Assembly: GCA_030613285.1 (NCBI GenBank)
Contig: JAUWME010000160.1
Span: forward strand, 1 to 6,010
DNA length: 6,010 nt
Source: Candidatus Zymogenus sp.
GTDB lineage: Bacteria > Desulfobacterota > Zymogenia > Zymogenales > Zymogenaceae
Direction of reading: 5' to 3'
The notes below the pieces were generated by a model that worked only from the letters and a program-made list of their open reading frames with translations, searched no databases and had not been told where the DNA came from. The translations under genes and the position numbers were made by a program. Within the stretch, counting starts at the first letter, position 1. Every line of letters begins with the position of its first letter. Positions 1 to 5,781 of the stretch are shown piece by piece.

Positions 1-366
1 TTTCCCCGGTTTGATGATGCAAATCTGTTGGCGCAGCGTTACAAGAATGTCTATCTTGATGCTACTAATGTCTTTGGGGCGTTGAAGTTTTTTATGTCTG
101 ATACGAATGATGAGGAGATCAGGGGGCGTGGGAATTTCTATAAAGAGAAATTTCGAACGCTAATTCTGGAGCACTCTGAGAGGACTCTTTTTGGCTCGGA
201 TCACCCGGTGGGGATGGGTGGGCTTAATGAGATATACAATGACTTTTTTGCTTTTGGGTTTAGTGAAGCTGTTGAGAGAGACCTTGCCTTTAAGACGGCC
301 TGGGGATTTGTGAGGAGATTTTCTCCTGATGTTTTCTCCCGTTGGGAGAGACTGTTGGGATGTTGA
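1..366 (+). CDS. Amidohydrolase-family protein, C-terminal part (cut by window start)
   Basis: The frame is open from base 1 to the TGA at 364-366, so only the last 121 residues are visible and the true start lies outside the window. The segment NVYLDATN followed further on by RTLFGSDHP (Asp at visible residue 67) matches the end of amidohydrolase_2/TatD-like TIM-barrel metal hydrolases. In that family the late Gly-Ser/Thr-Asp is the last active-site acid. The TTG at 28-30 is internal, because coding-like sequence (FPRFDDANLL) continues upstream of it. The helix after the motif reads KTAWGFVRRF, where many relatives have an Asn-Ala pair, so this is a divergent member and the substrate cannot be named. 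The gene converges on hemL, whose stop lies 136 bp away. The family call is fairly secure; the function is open. Confidence 0.7.
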   Translation, partial: FPRFDDANLLAQRYKNVYLDATNVFGALKFFMSDTNDEEIRGRGNFYKEKFRTLILEHSERTLFGSDHPVGMGGLNEIYNDFFAFGFSEAVERDLAFKTAWGFVRRFSPDVFSRWERLLGC

Positions 367-385
367 AACCGTTTTGCTATAAATT

Positions 386-424
386 CCTTGTGTGGGCTCA
401 TGCAATCACAAAGGCAATTTTAAA
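386..424 (+). terminator. Weak candidate terminator after the amidohydrolase gene
   Basis: CCTTGTG (386-392) can pair with CACAAAGG (407-414) through seven base pairs with one bulged A. The loop is 14 bases, and a short T run (418-421) follows after three other bases. It sits 20 bases past the stop codon, where a terminator is expected. The long loop and short T run make it a weak example. Confidence 0.25.
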
Positions 425-472
425 AGCAGTGATAATTTAAATTGCAATTATCCAAACACCCCATTCTATGCG

Positions 473-493
473 AAAAAAGGTGCATGGCAGCCC
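473..493 (-). terminator. Candidate intrinsic terminator of hemL
   Basis: On the minus strand, eight bases past the hemL stop codon, GGG-C-TGC pairs with GCA-CCT across a CAT triloop. One C is bulged and the outermost pair is G-U. A run of six T (478-473) follows, its first T taking part in that outer pair. The stem is short, but the position right after the last gene of the leftward block and the clean T run fit a Rho-independent terminator. Confidence 0.5.
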
Positions 494-501
494 AGGTATT
501 G

Positions 502-1803
502 TTATAGTCTTTTGAATACGTCCTCCGCTGTTTCAATGGTTTTGTCGATGTCCTCATCTGTGTGGGCGGAAGAGAGAAACAGTGCCTCAAAAGGTGACGG
601 GGCAAAGTAAACGCCGTTTTTGAGCATCTCGTGGAAGTATTTTTTAAAACGTTCCCCGTCTGCTTTTTTTGCGTCGTCGAAGTTTTTTACGGGGTGTTCG
701 GTAAAGAAGATTGAGGCCATGGTGCCGACCCTTGCGCCCCAGAGGGGAATTCCCGCATCTTTTGCAACTGATACAAGTCCTTCGATCAATTTGTCGGTCT
801 TTTTGACGATGCCATCGAAGATACCGGGGCGGGTAAGTTCTTTTAACGTGGCCATTCCAGCGGCTACTGCAACGGGGTTTCCGGAGAGTGTCCCAGCTTG
901 GTAAATCCCACCAGAGGGGGCAAGGTTTTCCATTATCTCACGTTTGCCTGCTACTGCCCCCAGAGGGAAACCCCCGCCGATGACTTTTCCCAGTAGCGTG
1001 ATGTCGGGCGATAGACCAAAGAGAGTTTGGGAGCCGCCCCCTCCGTTTTTGTAGTCCACTCGAAAGCCGTTCATTACCTCATCGAAGATGGTCAGCGAGC
1101 CGGCTTTTTTTGTTAGTTCGATAATTCCCTCAAGGAAACCGCTTGATGGGGGGATAACGCCCATGTTTCCGGGAACGGGTTCTACTATGACCGCCGCAAC
1201 TTGGTCTCTAATTTCATCAAATATCTCTTTTAATGCATCAAGGTCGTTAAAGGGAACCGTGATGGTATCTCCTGCCGTGGTTTTGGTGACCCCTGGTGTA
1301 GAGGGGATACTGAGGGTGGCCTTGCCCGATCCGGCATCGCTTAGGAGAGAATCCACATGACCGTGGTAACAACCCATGAATTTAACGATTTTATCGCGGC
1401 CGGTATATCCCCGGGCGAGGCGAATCGCCGTCATCGAGGCCTCGGTTCCGGAGCTGACAAGCCGGAGCATATCCATTTCTGGGAAGTGTTTTAAGACCTC
1501 TTGGGCAAATTCTACTTCCATTTCTGTGGGCGCGCCAAAGCTGGAGCCGTTTTTGACGGCTGTTATTGCGGCATCCACAACGGCCGGGTTGGCGTGTCCA
1601 AGGATGAGGGGCCCCCAGGAGAGGACGTAATCGATATATTCATTTCCATCGACGTCGAAGATTTTACTCCCTAATCCCTTTGCAATGAAGGGTGGTGTTC
1701 CCCCCACGGATTTGTATGCCCTGACGGGACTGTTGACGCCCCCTGGGATAATCTTCTGGGCGCGTTTTAAAGCTTTTTCAGATTCCTTATATTTCTCCGT
1801 CAT
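502..1803 (-). CDS. hemL: Glutamate-1-semialdehyde 2,1-aminomutase
   Basis: This PLP enzyme of the class III aminotransferase fold converts glutamate-1-semialdehyde to 5-aminolevulinate in the cytoplasm. It is the last step of the C5 route that supplies all tetrapyrroles. The 433 residues match the usual family length. Diagnostic blocks appear in order: GGVNSPVRA (21-29), SFGAPTE (88-94), SSGTEASM (117-124, phosphate side of PLP), GCYHGHVDSLL (144-154), FDEVMNGFRV (240-249, with Asp241 expected to contact the PLP ring nitrogen), LGKVIGGG (271-278, Lys273 as the PLP Schiff-base lysine) and AGTLSGNP (303-310). The ATG start has an AGGAAAGGA-type ribosome site just upstream. The stretch between FRV and the lysine block (YKNGGGGSQ) is about four residues longer than in well-known HemL proteins. 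The gene lies 58 bp behind ahbB in the same direction, probably one transcript. The identification is essentially certain. Confidence 0.97.
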   Translation of the reverse strand: MTEKYKESEKALKRAQKIIPGGVNSPVRAYKSVGGTPPFIAKGLGSKIFDVDGNEYIDYVLSWGPLILGHANPAVVDAAITAVKNGSSFGAPTEMEVEFAQEVLKHFPEMDMLRLVSSGTEASMTAIRLARGYTGRDKIVKFMGCYHGHVDSLLSDAGSGKATLSIPSTPGVTKTTAGDTITVPFNDLDALKEIFDEIRDQVAAVIVEPVPGNMGVIPPSSGFLEGIIELTKKAGSLTIFDEVMNGFRVDYKNGGGGSQTLFGLSPDITLLGKVIGGGFPLGAVAGKREIMENLAPSGGIYQAGTLSGNPVAVAAGMATLKELTRPGIFDGIVKKTDKLIEGLVSVAKDAGIPLWGARVGTMASIFFTEHPVKNFDDAKKADGERFKKYFHEMLKNGVYFAPSPFEALFLSSAHTDEDIDKTIETAEDVFKRL

Positions 1804-1807
1804 TTTA

Positions 1808-1817
1808 TCCTTTCCTT
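1808..1817 (-). promoter_or_regulatory. Ribosome binding site of hemL
   Basis: AAGGAAAGGA lies four bases before the ATG of hemL on the minus strand. It offers two overlapping purine-rich anti-Shine-Dalgarno matches and supports the start at 1803. Confidence 0.7.
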
Positions 1818-1861
1818 GAAAACAGTATCACTTTTAATTCTTCTGCCAAAGAGGCTTGACT

Positions 1862-2374
1862 CTAACTCTCGTCATCAAAGTAGTTTGGGCTCGTCTTTTT
1901 GAGTTCCCGCACGGTTTCGAGGACCTTAAAGTCAAGAATACCCGTTTTTTCTGATATTCTGTCGATTGTCTTTTTTAGCCCTTCCTTCGAATCCGCATGA
2001 ATCATCGTGTAGATGTTGTACGGCCACGATTTGTCTGTTTCTCGGAGATAGCAGTGAGAGACTTCGCTGAAGGTGGCCATGGCTTTGCCCGTTTTGTCCT
2101 CACTGCCTGTGGGAACGCTCCATGCAACCATGGCGTTTACGACAAGACCGCTTTTTGTGTGGCTAAGGACTGCTCCAAATCTCCGCAAATAGCCGATATT
2201 CATTGAACTAGCCATTGAGCCATAGGGAAGCTTTTTCGAGAGATTTTCTCTTATGATTTTGATAAACTCCTTGGATGTAACCCCTGCCTGTTTTGCCCAG
2301 GCATCAAAGGGTCTTTCTGTTATGGTGAGGTTGCCTGCTGCAATCTTCAATATCTTTTTTGTTTTTTCGTCCAT
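1862..2374 (-). CDS. ahbB: Siroheme decarboxylase, AhbB-type subunit
   Basis: AhbA and AhbB together decarboxylate siroheme to 12,18-didecarboxysiroheme in the alternative (Ahb) heme pathway. They are Lrp/AsnC-fold relatives of the NirD/L/G/H proteins of heme d1 synthesis. The 170 residues show an N-terminal winged-helix-like part (about 5-65), then LRRFGAVLSH (63-72) and an AsnC-like alpha/beta domain with NAMVAWSVP (80-88), VSHCYLR (105-111) and WPYNIYTMIH (117-126). The SHCY plus WPYN..TMIH pair is the AhbB/NirG-H signature rather than the HNY form I associate with AhbA, so I call AhbB; this subunit call is less sure than the family. The frame starts with ATG at 2374. The next in-frame ATG would remove the first 53 residues, so 2374 is preferred although no Shine-Dalgarno is visible. 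It is followed by hemL. The usual partner ahbA is not in the window. Confidence 0.85.
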   Translation of the reverse strand: MDEKTKKILKIAAGNLTITERPFDAWAKQAGVTSKEFIKIIRENLSKKLPYGSMASSMNIGYLRRFGAVLSHTKSGLVVNAMVAWSVPTGSEDKTGKAMATFSEVSHCYLRETDKSWPYNIYTMIHADSKEGLKKTIDRISEKTGILDFKVLETVRELKKTSPNYFDDES

Positions 2375-2523
2375 AGAAAATAGATTATGGGTGAAAGAGG
2401 AGATAAAGTCAAGTTTCTTGTAATCTCATTAGAAGGGTTGGAAACTATGGAAACGGTGGGATAAATGGGTGGAATGGAAGGAATGGAATCTTTGGAGATA
2501 TTAAAATAGATGTAACATCACTC
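2375..2523. other. Intergenic region between MBL hydrolase and ahbB
   Basis: This 149-bp gap separates two leftward genes. Besides the ahbB promoter it holds a purine-rich stretch on the plus strand with five copies of TGGAA (2439, 2448, 2470, 2475, 2484). Just past the MBL stop is a tiny GATG/CATC hairpin (2509-2519), followed on the minus strand by TATTTT. That hairpin is too short to call a terminator with confidence. I see no coding potential. Confidence 0.5.
2384..2412 (-). promoter_or_regulatory. Sigma70-type promoter for ahbB-hemL
   Basis: On the minus strand, TTGACT (2412-2407) and CATAAT (2389-2384) are separated by exactly 17 bases, each matching five of six consensus positions. 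Transcription would be expected to start near 2378-2376, only about two or three bases before the ahbB ATG at 2374. This agrees with the lack of a ribosome binding site in front of ahbB. The boxes are seen directly; activity and leaderless translation are inferred. Confidence 0.6.
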
Positions 2524-3216
2524 TTAACTGTATTGCTTTAAATACTCATCAATGTAGGCCAGAGCTTTTTTCTTTGGGCTGAAGATTCCGTAGTGCCCCT
2601 CACAGAGGATGTCAGGTTTTAGGGCTTTTAGTTTTTTCATTGATTTTCTCCAACTTTTTATGTCGGAGTTGAAAATATTCATGAAAGGCCCGTGGATGTC
2701 CTGGGCAAAGATTATCCTCTTGCCATCGATGTCGATGTATGGTGAGATGGAACCCGGTGTGTGTCCGGGGGTGTGGAGGAGAATCAGGCGAGTGTCGCCG
2801 ATATCGAGGGAGAATTCTGTCTTTGAGAATTTAACGGCGATGGGGATTGGGGGGAGGTCGATGCCGTACATGGTGGCTGCTGTGATTACGTTGTCACCCA
2901 TTTCCACAGCAAAGGCGTCCAGTTGGTGCATATAGAACGCTACGTCAAAATTCTCTTTCAAATATTCAATTCCACCGATGTGATCGATGTGGTTGTGGGT
3001 AAGGACGACCCTATTAATTGTTGAAGGATCAATTCCCGCTATCTCTATGTTGTCAATCACTGTTTTGATGGAGCGGCCGGCCCCTGTATCTATTAAGATC
3101 GGGTCGTCAGCGATGATAAGGAATGCGGCGGCGTCATCACCTGTGGTTATCGAACCGCCGGCAACCTGATAGACGTGGTCGGTGATGAATAGCTCTTCTT
3201 TCTTTACTCTTCCCAT
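2524..3216 (-). CDS. Metallo-beta-lactamase-fold hydrolase
   Basis: This is a complete 230-residue MBL-fold protein of the glyoxalase II-like size class, with no signal peptide or membrane segment, so probably cytoplasmic. All expected metal ligands are present: THNHIDH (73-79: His74, His76, Asp78, His79), His152 in HTPGHTPGS, Asp173 in FAQDIHG and His208 in EGHYG. An intact two-metal site is therefore predicted. LIDTGAG (41-47) is the usual strand-turn near the N-terminus. The family covers thioester, lactone, phosphodiester and other hydrolyses, and nothing in the sequence picks a substrate. The ATG at 3216 has AAGAGG six bases upstream. The gene lies 62 bp behind the WapI-like gene and 149 bp before ahbB on the same strand. 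Shared transcription with the WapI-like gene is possible; ahbB appears to have its own promoter. Confidence 0.9.
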   Translation of the reverse strand: MGRVKKEELFITDHVYQVAGGSITTGDDAAAFLIIADDPILIDTGAGRSIKTVIDNIEIAGIDPSTINRVVLTHNHIDHIGGIEYLKENFDVAFYMHQLDAFAVEMGDNVITAATMYGIDLPPIPIAVKFSKTEFSLDIGDTRLILLHTPGHTPGSISPYIDIDGKRIIFAQDIHGPFMNIFNSDIKSWRKSMKKLKALKPDILCEGHYGIFSPKKKALAYIDEYLKQYS

Positions 3217-3222
3217 CAGTTG

Positions 3223-3228
3223 CCTCTT
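3223..3228 (-). promoter_or_regulatory. Ribosome binding site of the MBL hydrolase
   Basis: AAGAGG on the minus strand lies six bases before the ATG at 3216. The spacing is right and it decides this start. Confidence 0.6.
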
Positions 3229-3278
3229 CTTACGTTTTAGTCTCAGATAAGTGATATTTTGGTCAATAGCGGTTTATC

Positions 3279-3749
3279 TCAATGTGTTTCTCTTGCTACC
3301 ACGGGGTATTCTTTTAAGATTTCTTCAATGCCGCTGATGAAGACATCAAGGGCGTCAAAATCGATGTCCATTTCGACGGCTACGCTTGCCGCTCCTTCAT
3401 CAGCAAAGAGGGTAATTTCAATCCTTCCCGTCAAGTCGTCGCTTCCCGGTTCCGGTATTTGAAGGCTCATGTATAGGATTGGTTCTGTAAAGGAGGTCTC
3501 TGCTATGAGGGAGTGACCCAGAGATAGGCCTTTTAGGGCTTCCAAGAAAGTTTCAAGCTCGTCGGTTCTGATGCACGGGTCGGTGAAATCGATTTTTAGT
3601 CCCGGGATTTTGAGGTCAAGGCGAACGAGTACCCAGTTTCCATCCCAGTAATCTTTAATACCGGGAAATTCCCTGTCGGAAGCCTCAAGGAGAAAAGTGA
3701 TGGATTTGTCTCGGGACGTAAGCTGAGCCTTGGCAAGGGGTTGATTCAT
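3279..3749 (-). CDS. WapI-like small protein (possible orphan immunity protein)
   Basis: The product is a soluble, acidic protein of 156 residues with no signal peptide. The block DYWDGNWVLVRLDL (starting at residue 33), then TDELETFLEALKGL (62-75), FTEPILYMSL (87-96) and a C-terminal helix reading DALDVFISGIEEILKEYP resemble the 'YWDGNW' family that includes WapI. WapI is the cytoplasmic antidote to the contact-dependent toxin WapA of Bacillus. Many members are stand-alone genes of unknown role. The resemblance is from memory of the motif pattern, so the immunity function is a suggestion only. No toxin, Rhs/YD-repeat or secretion gene lies nearby. The frame can be extended nine residues to a TTG at 3776, but MFLFKNPYT looks non-conserved and the ATG at 3749 is preferred. 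Neither start has a clear ribosome site. The next gene downstream is the MBL hydrolase. Confidence 0.6.
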   Translation of the reverse strand: MNQPLAKAQLTSRDKSITFLLEASDREFPGIKDYWDGNWVLVRLDLKIPGLKIDFTDPCIRTDELETFLEALKGLSLGHSLIAETSFTEPILYMSLQIPEPGSDDLTGRIEITLFADEGAASVAVEMDIDFDALDVFISGIEEILKEYPVVARETH

Positions 3750-3876
3750 AGTGTATGGGTTTTTAAATAAAAACAATAAGGAATTATTCCCCCAAATTGG
3801 TGATAATCTTTGGGCGATGTTCTCGACTGCTTTTTACAAAAGTGCCAGTTAGTGATGATCATATTAAAAATTAGAA

Positions 3877-3969
3877 GTCAAAGTAATAAAAGTAATAGTC
3901 AAAGCAAAAGTCTAAAATCAAATAATTAAATAGTCAAATTGTCGAAAGGTCAATGGCCAAAGGTCAAAA
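3877..3969. repeat. Degenerate GTCAAA-type short repeats
   Basis: GTCAA followed mostly by A recurs at 3877, 3898, 3933, 3949 and 3963, with broken copies at 3910 (GTCTAAA) and 3941 (GTCGAAA). All are in one orientation within an AT-rich patch. Spacing is irregular (21, 35, 16 and 14 bases), so this is neither a CRISPR array nor a clean tandem repeat. It looks like an eroded simple repeat; the role is unknown. Confidence 0.45.
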
Positions 3970-3993
3970 AGATACCATGCGGACTTTCGATGC

Positions 3994-4038
3994 AAAAAAT
4001 AAAAGTTACAGGGACGGTCATCAGACCGCCCCCGCAAC
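3994..4038 (-). terminator. Strong Rho-independent terminator (leftward)
   Basis: On the minus strand a 15-bp stem (4038-4024 with 4019-4005) closes a four-base loop TGAT. It is followed at once by TTTTATTTTTT (4004-3994). Twelve pairs are Watson-Crick and three are G-U. In plus-strand RNA the same three positions would be A-C mismatches and no T run would follow, so the element is directional. It lies about 127 bases past the stop of the DUF4013 gene and should end that transcript, separating it from the WapI-like gene. Confidence 0.82.
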
Positions 4039-4165
4039 GATTTGTGATCAAACATCTTTTTGGGTTGCTGCCACGTCATGTTTTAACCATGAGCCCTACC
4101 TTGTTAACATTGCGACAGCCCTAAAAATTGACTAACCCCGTTCAAGAAATTGGGATAGCCCCGCG

Positions 4166-4888
4166 TTAGGCTTTTTTTACTGCCTTGGATGCCCCGTATG
4201 CTCCTGCGCAGGTTTCCCCGAAAAGTGGGAAAAAAACGAGGTTCGACCAGAAACTCAAGATTAGGACGACAATAAGATATACTAGCTGTCCAAGAATCGG
4301 GATTATATTGATGAGAGCAACAATTCCGATTACTATACCTAAAGCAATCATGAGACCGATAATAATCAGGAACGTCAGGAGATAGTCGCCGATAATGCTG
4401 AAGATGTTCTTGATGATTACTCCAAACTGGAAGATTGCCCCAAAGCTCTCATCATTTTTTGCATAGTTAGCAAGGGCCATGGGAATCATAAGACCCAGAA
4501 TCAGGGCAAAGATGAAACCCACGAAATAGATGAGTCCCCCGAGTCCCATTGCAACCTTTCCTGCCATTCCAACACCTCCTCCTCCGTCTGAACCGATCGT
4601 CGCTCCGCCGATCATTATCGATGCACCGATTGAATAAAGAATTATTGGAATGAGCATATAGACTAAATAAATCAAGATAATCATTATACTCGTTTTAAAG
4701 TAACCACCCCAATCGTCCCATTCGGGCAAAACAAGTTCTTTCTTGTTTTCCAGAGCTTGCTTGAAAACCTCAAATGAATATCCAAGCGAGACAAAAGGAT
4801 TGATAAATGGAATCGATCCAATTAATAATTTTACAATCCAATTATCGTCCTTGAATGCATAGGTTAAGGCTCTTTTTACATCTACCAT
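4166..4888 (-). CDS. DUF4013 family polytopic membrane protein
   Basis: The protein has 240 residues and is largely hydrophobic. It opens with the family's typical entry VKRALTYAFKDDNWIVKLLIGSIP (from residue 4), a GY.FEVFKQAL segment (36-46) and LPEWDDWGGYF (54-64), a hallmark of DUF4013. Likely membrane segments are about 19-35 (weak), 66-88, 115-140, 165-195 and 198-222. A glycine-rich loop lies at 94-118 (GGATIGSDGGGGVGMAG and following). The tail FGETCAGAYGASKAVKKA ends in basic residues. DUF4013 proteins occur in many archaea and some bacteria with no established function, and none is assigned here. The ATG at 4888 has a near-perfect GGAGGT five bases upstream. The gene is divergent from tmk, and a shortened paralogue lies on the other side of tmk. 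Confidence 0.88.
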   Translation of the reverse strand: MVDVKRALTYAFKDDNWIVKLLIGSIPFINPFVSLGYSFEVFKQALENKKELVLPEWDDWGGYFKTSIMIILIYLVYMLIPIILYSIGASIMIGGATIGSDGGGGVGMAGKVAMGLGGLIYFVGFIFALILGLMIPMALANYAKNDESFGAIFQFGVIIKNIFSIIGDYLLTFLIIIGLMIALGIVIGIVALINIIPILGQLVYLIVVLILSFWSNLVFFPLFGETCAGAYGASKAVKKA

Positions 4889-4893
4889 TTTTT

Positions 4894-4899
4894 ACCTCC
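4894..4899 (-). promoter_or_regulatory. Ribosome binding site of the DUF4013 gene
   Basis: GGAGGT on the minus strand, five bases before the ATG at 4888, is the strongest Shine-Dalgarno site in the window. It fixes the start. Confidence 0.85.
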
Positions 4900-4936
4900 A
4901 ATTAAATCAATTAAACTAATTACTAATTAACACTTT

Positions 4937-4942
4937 TGTCAA
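4937..4942 (-). promoter_or_regulatory. Candidate -35 box upstream of the DUF4013 gene
   Basis: A perfect TTGACA reads on the minus strand 48 bases before the DUF4013 start. The AT-rich bases that follow hold no good -10 at 16-18 bases. The best TATAAT-like match (TTTAAT) is 21 bases away, which is too far. The call therefore rests on the -35 match and its position only. Confidence 0.3.
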
Positions 4943-4971
4943 TTGTACAACATTACTACCTATTTTATAGT
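4943..4971 (+). promoter_or_regulatory. Candidate promoter for tmk
   Basis: TATAGT (4966-4971) matches five of six -10 positions. A weak TTGTAC (4943-4948) stands 17 bases upstream. It would give a leader of roughly 110 bases before tmk. The surrounding 4889-5088 region is very AT-rich, so chance matches are likely. Confidence 0.3.
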
Positions 4972-5088
4972 ATAGAATAGATAAAAGCAAGTCTTTTTGT
5001 GAGATTATTATTCTTGCCTTTAAATGCTTTCATGTGATATATCAATTGAAAATGTAAATTGGAGCGTCCAAAGGAAGAAGTAGAAAAA

Positions 5089-5730
5089 ATGACAACAAGA
5101 AAACTTAAAAAGCTCAAAAAGGGCGCCCTTATCGTCATCGAAGGGATTGACGGTGCAGGAAAAAGCACTCAGGCAAAGAGATTGTTAAATTTCCTTGCCG
5201 ATGATGGATATGAAACCCTGGGCCTAACCGAGCCCACCAACGGAGTCTGGGGAAAGAAAATAAGGGAGATGGCCCACCGGGGCGAAAGGGAAACAACCCC
5301 CGAAGATGAATATCGCCTCTTCATTTTAGATAGAATGGAGAACGTTAAAGAGAATATCCTCCCCGCTTTGAGTAAAGATAAGGTTGTAGTACTTGACAGA
5401 TATTATTTTTCCACAATGGCGTACCAAGGGGCGAGGGGATTAAATCCCGATAAGATTATGGAAGAGAACGTAGAATTTGCCCCGGTTCCCCATCTCGTTG
5501 TGTTTATTGACATCACAGTTGATGAATGTATGAGAAGGATCAAAAAAGGGCGAGATAGTTTTTCACCATTTGAAAAGAGAGAGTATCTGGAGGAGGTCAA
5601 GGAGATCTTTGACAGGACGGTTACCCCGCTTCCCTTTGTGGCAAAGGTTGACGGGATGAAAACTGAAGAATCTGTCTTTGAAGAGATGGTTAAGTTGGTT
5701 ATGGAAAGATTGAATCCGCTTACTGTTTAG
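5089..5730 (+). CDS. tmk: Thymidylate kinase (dTMP kinase)
   Basis: Tmk phosphorylates dTMP to dTDP with ATP, an essential cytoplasmic step of dTTP supply. From the ATG the protein has 213 residues, normal for the family. Visible motifs are the P-loop GIDGAGKST (19-27, Lys25), LTEPTNGVWGKKIR (46-59, dTMP-side loop in the TEPT form rather than TREPG), LDRYYFSTMAYQGA (102-115, the DRY/S..AYQG nucleotide-binding block) and a basic lid RRIKKGRDSFSPFEKRE (149-165). The P-loop carries no arginine and the lid is basic, as in E. coli-type enzymes. The frame stays open upstream to a TTG at 5059, but those ten residues have no ribosome site. The ATG has AAGGAAG 11 bases upstream, a somewhat long spacing. 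Its extra N-terminal residues are lysine-rich. It is divergent from one DUF4013 gene and convergent with another. Confidence 0.95.
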   Translation: MTTRKLKKLKKGALIVIEGIDGAGKSTQAKRLLNFLADDGYETLGLTEPTNGVWGKKIREMAHRGERETTPEDEYRLFILDRMENVKENILPALSKDKVVVLDRYYFSTMAYQGARGLNPDKIMEENVEFAPVPHLVVFIDITVDECMRRIKKGRDSFSPFEKREYLEEVKEIFDRTVTPLPFVAKVDGMKTEESVFEEMVKLVMERLNPLTV

Positions 5731-5734
5731 GCCG

Positions 5735-5774
5735 AACATTGAGTTGTCATCTCAATAATGTTGTTGTTAATTTT
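5735..5774 (+). terminator. Candidate terminator of tmk
   Basis: AACATTGAG (5735-5743) pairs with CTCAA (5751-5755) and TGTT (5759-5762), nine pairs with a three-base bulge and a seven-base loop. A U-rich stretch (GTTGTTAATTTT) follows. It begins five bases after the tmk stop. The stem is AT-rich and the tail broken, so strength is doubtful; the minus strand lacks a U tail. Confidence 0.4.
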
Positions 5775-5781
5775 GCCCCAT

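Larger units (their letters stand above)
3750..4165. other. Intergenic region, no credible gene
   Basis: This 416-bp stretch lies between two leftward genes. From left to right it holds an AT-rich part that should contain the WapI-like gene's promoter (no convincing boxes found), a degenerate GTCAA-rich repeat patch (3877-3969), a strong minus-strand terminator (3994-4038), and about 127 bp that would be the 3' untranslated end of the DUF4013 transcript. Short rightward open frames here (for example 3953-4135) have unprotein-like composition and no ribosome sites. Confidence 0.6.

Noticed and set aside
431..452. Seven-bp AT-rich hairpin (GATAATT/AATTATC) between the amidohydrolase gene and hemL
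   Set aside because: The stem is almost all A-T and neither strand has a T run directly after it, so I do not call it a terminator.
392..610. Rightward open frame of 72 codons
   Set aside because: It overlaps the 3' end of hemL on the opposite strand, has no ribosome site and no recognisable protein pattern.
3747..3776. TTG start extending the WapI-like protein by nine residues
   Set aside because: No Shine-Dalgarno at the usual distance, and the added residues look non-conserved; the ATG at 3749 is preferred.
3877..3969. Possible CRISPR array
   Set aside because: The repeated word is only five to seven bases long with irregular spacing, and no cas genes are present.
3953..4135. Overlapping short rightward open frames between the WapI-like and DUF4013 genes
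   Set aside because: The composition is unlike real proteins, they run through the terminator hairpin, and no Shine-Dalgarno is present.
4157..4178. AGCC/GGCT hairpin followed by seven T on the plus strand
   Set aside because: The stem is only four pairs, it overlaps the end of the DUF4013 coding region (its Lys codons explain the T run), and no rightward gene lies upstream.
5035..5044. Perfect 10-bp palindrome TGATATATCA upstream of tmk
   Set aside because: Such AT-only palindromes arise easily in this AT-rich gap, and there is no second copy or positional support for an operator.
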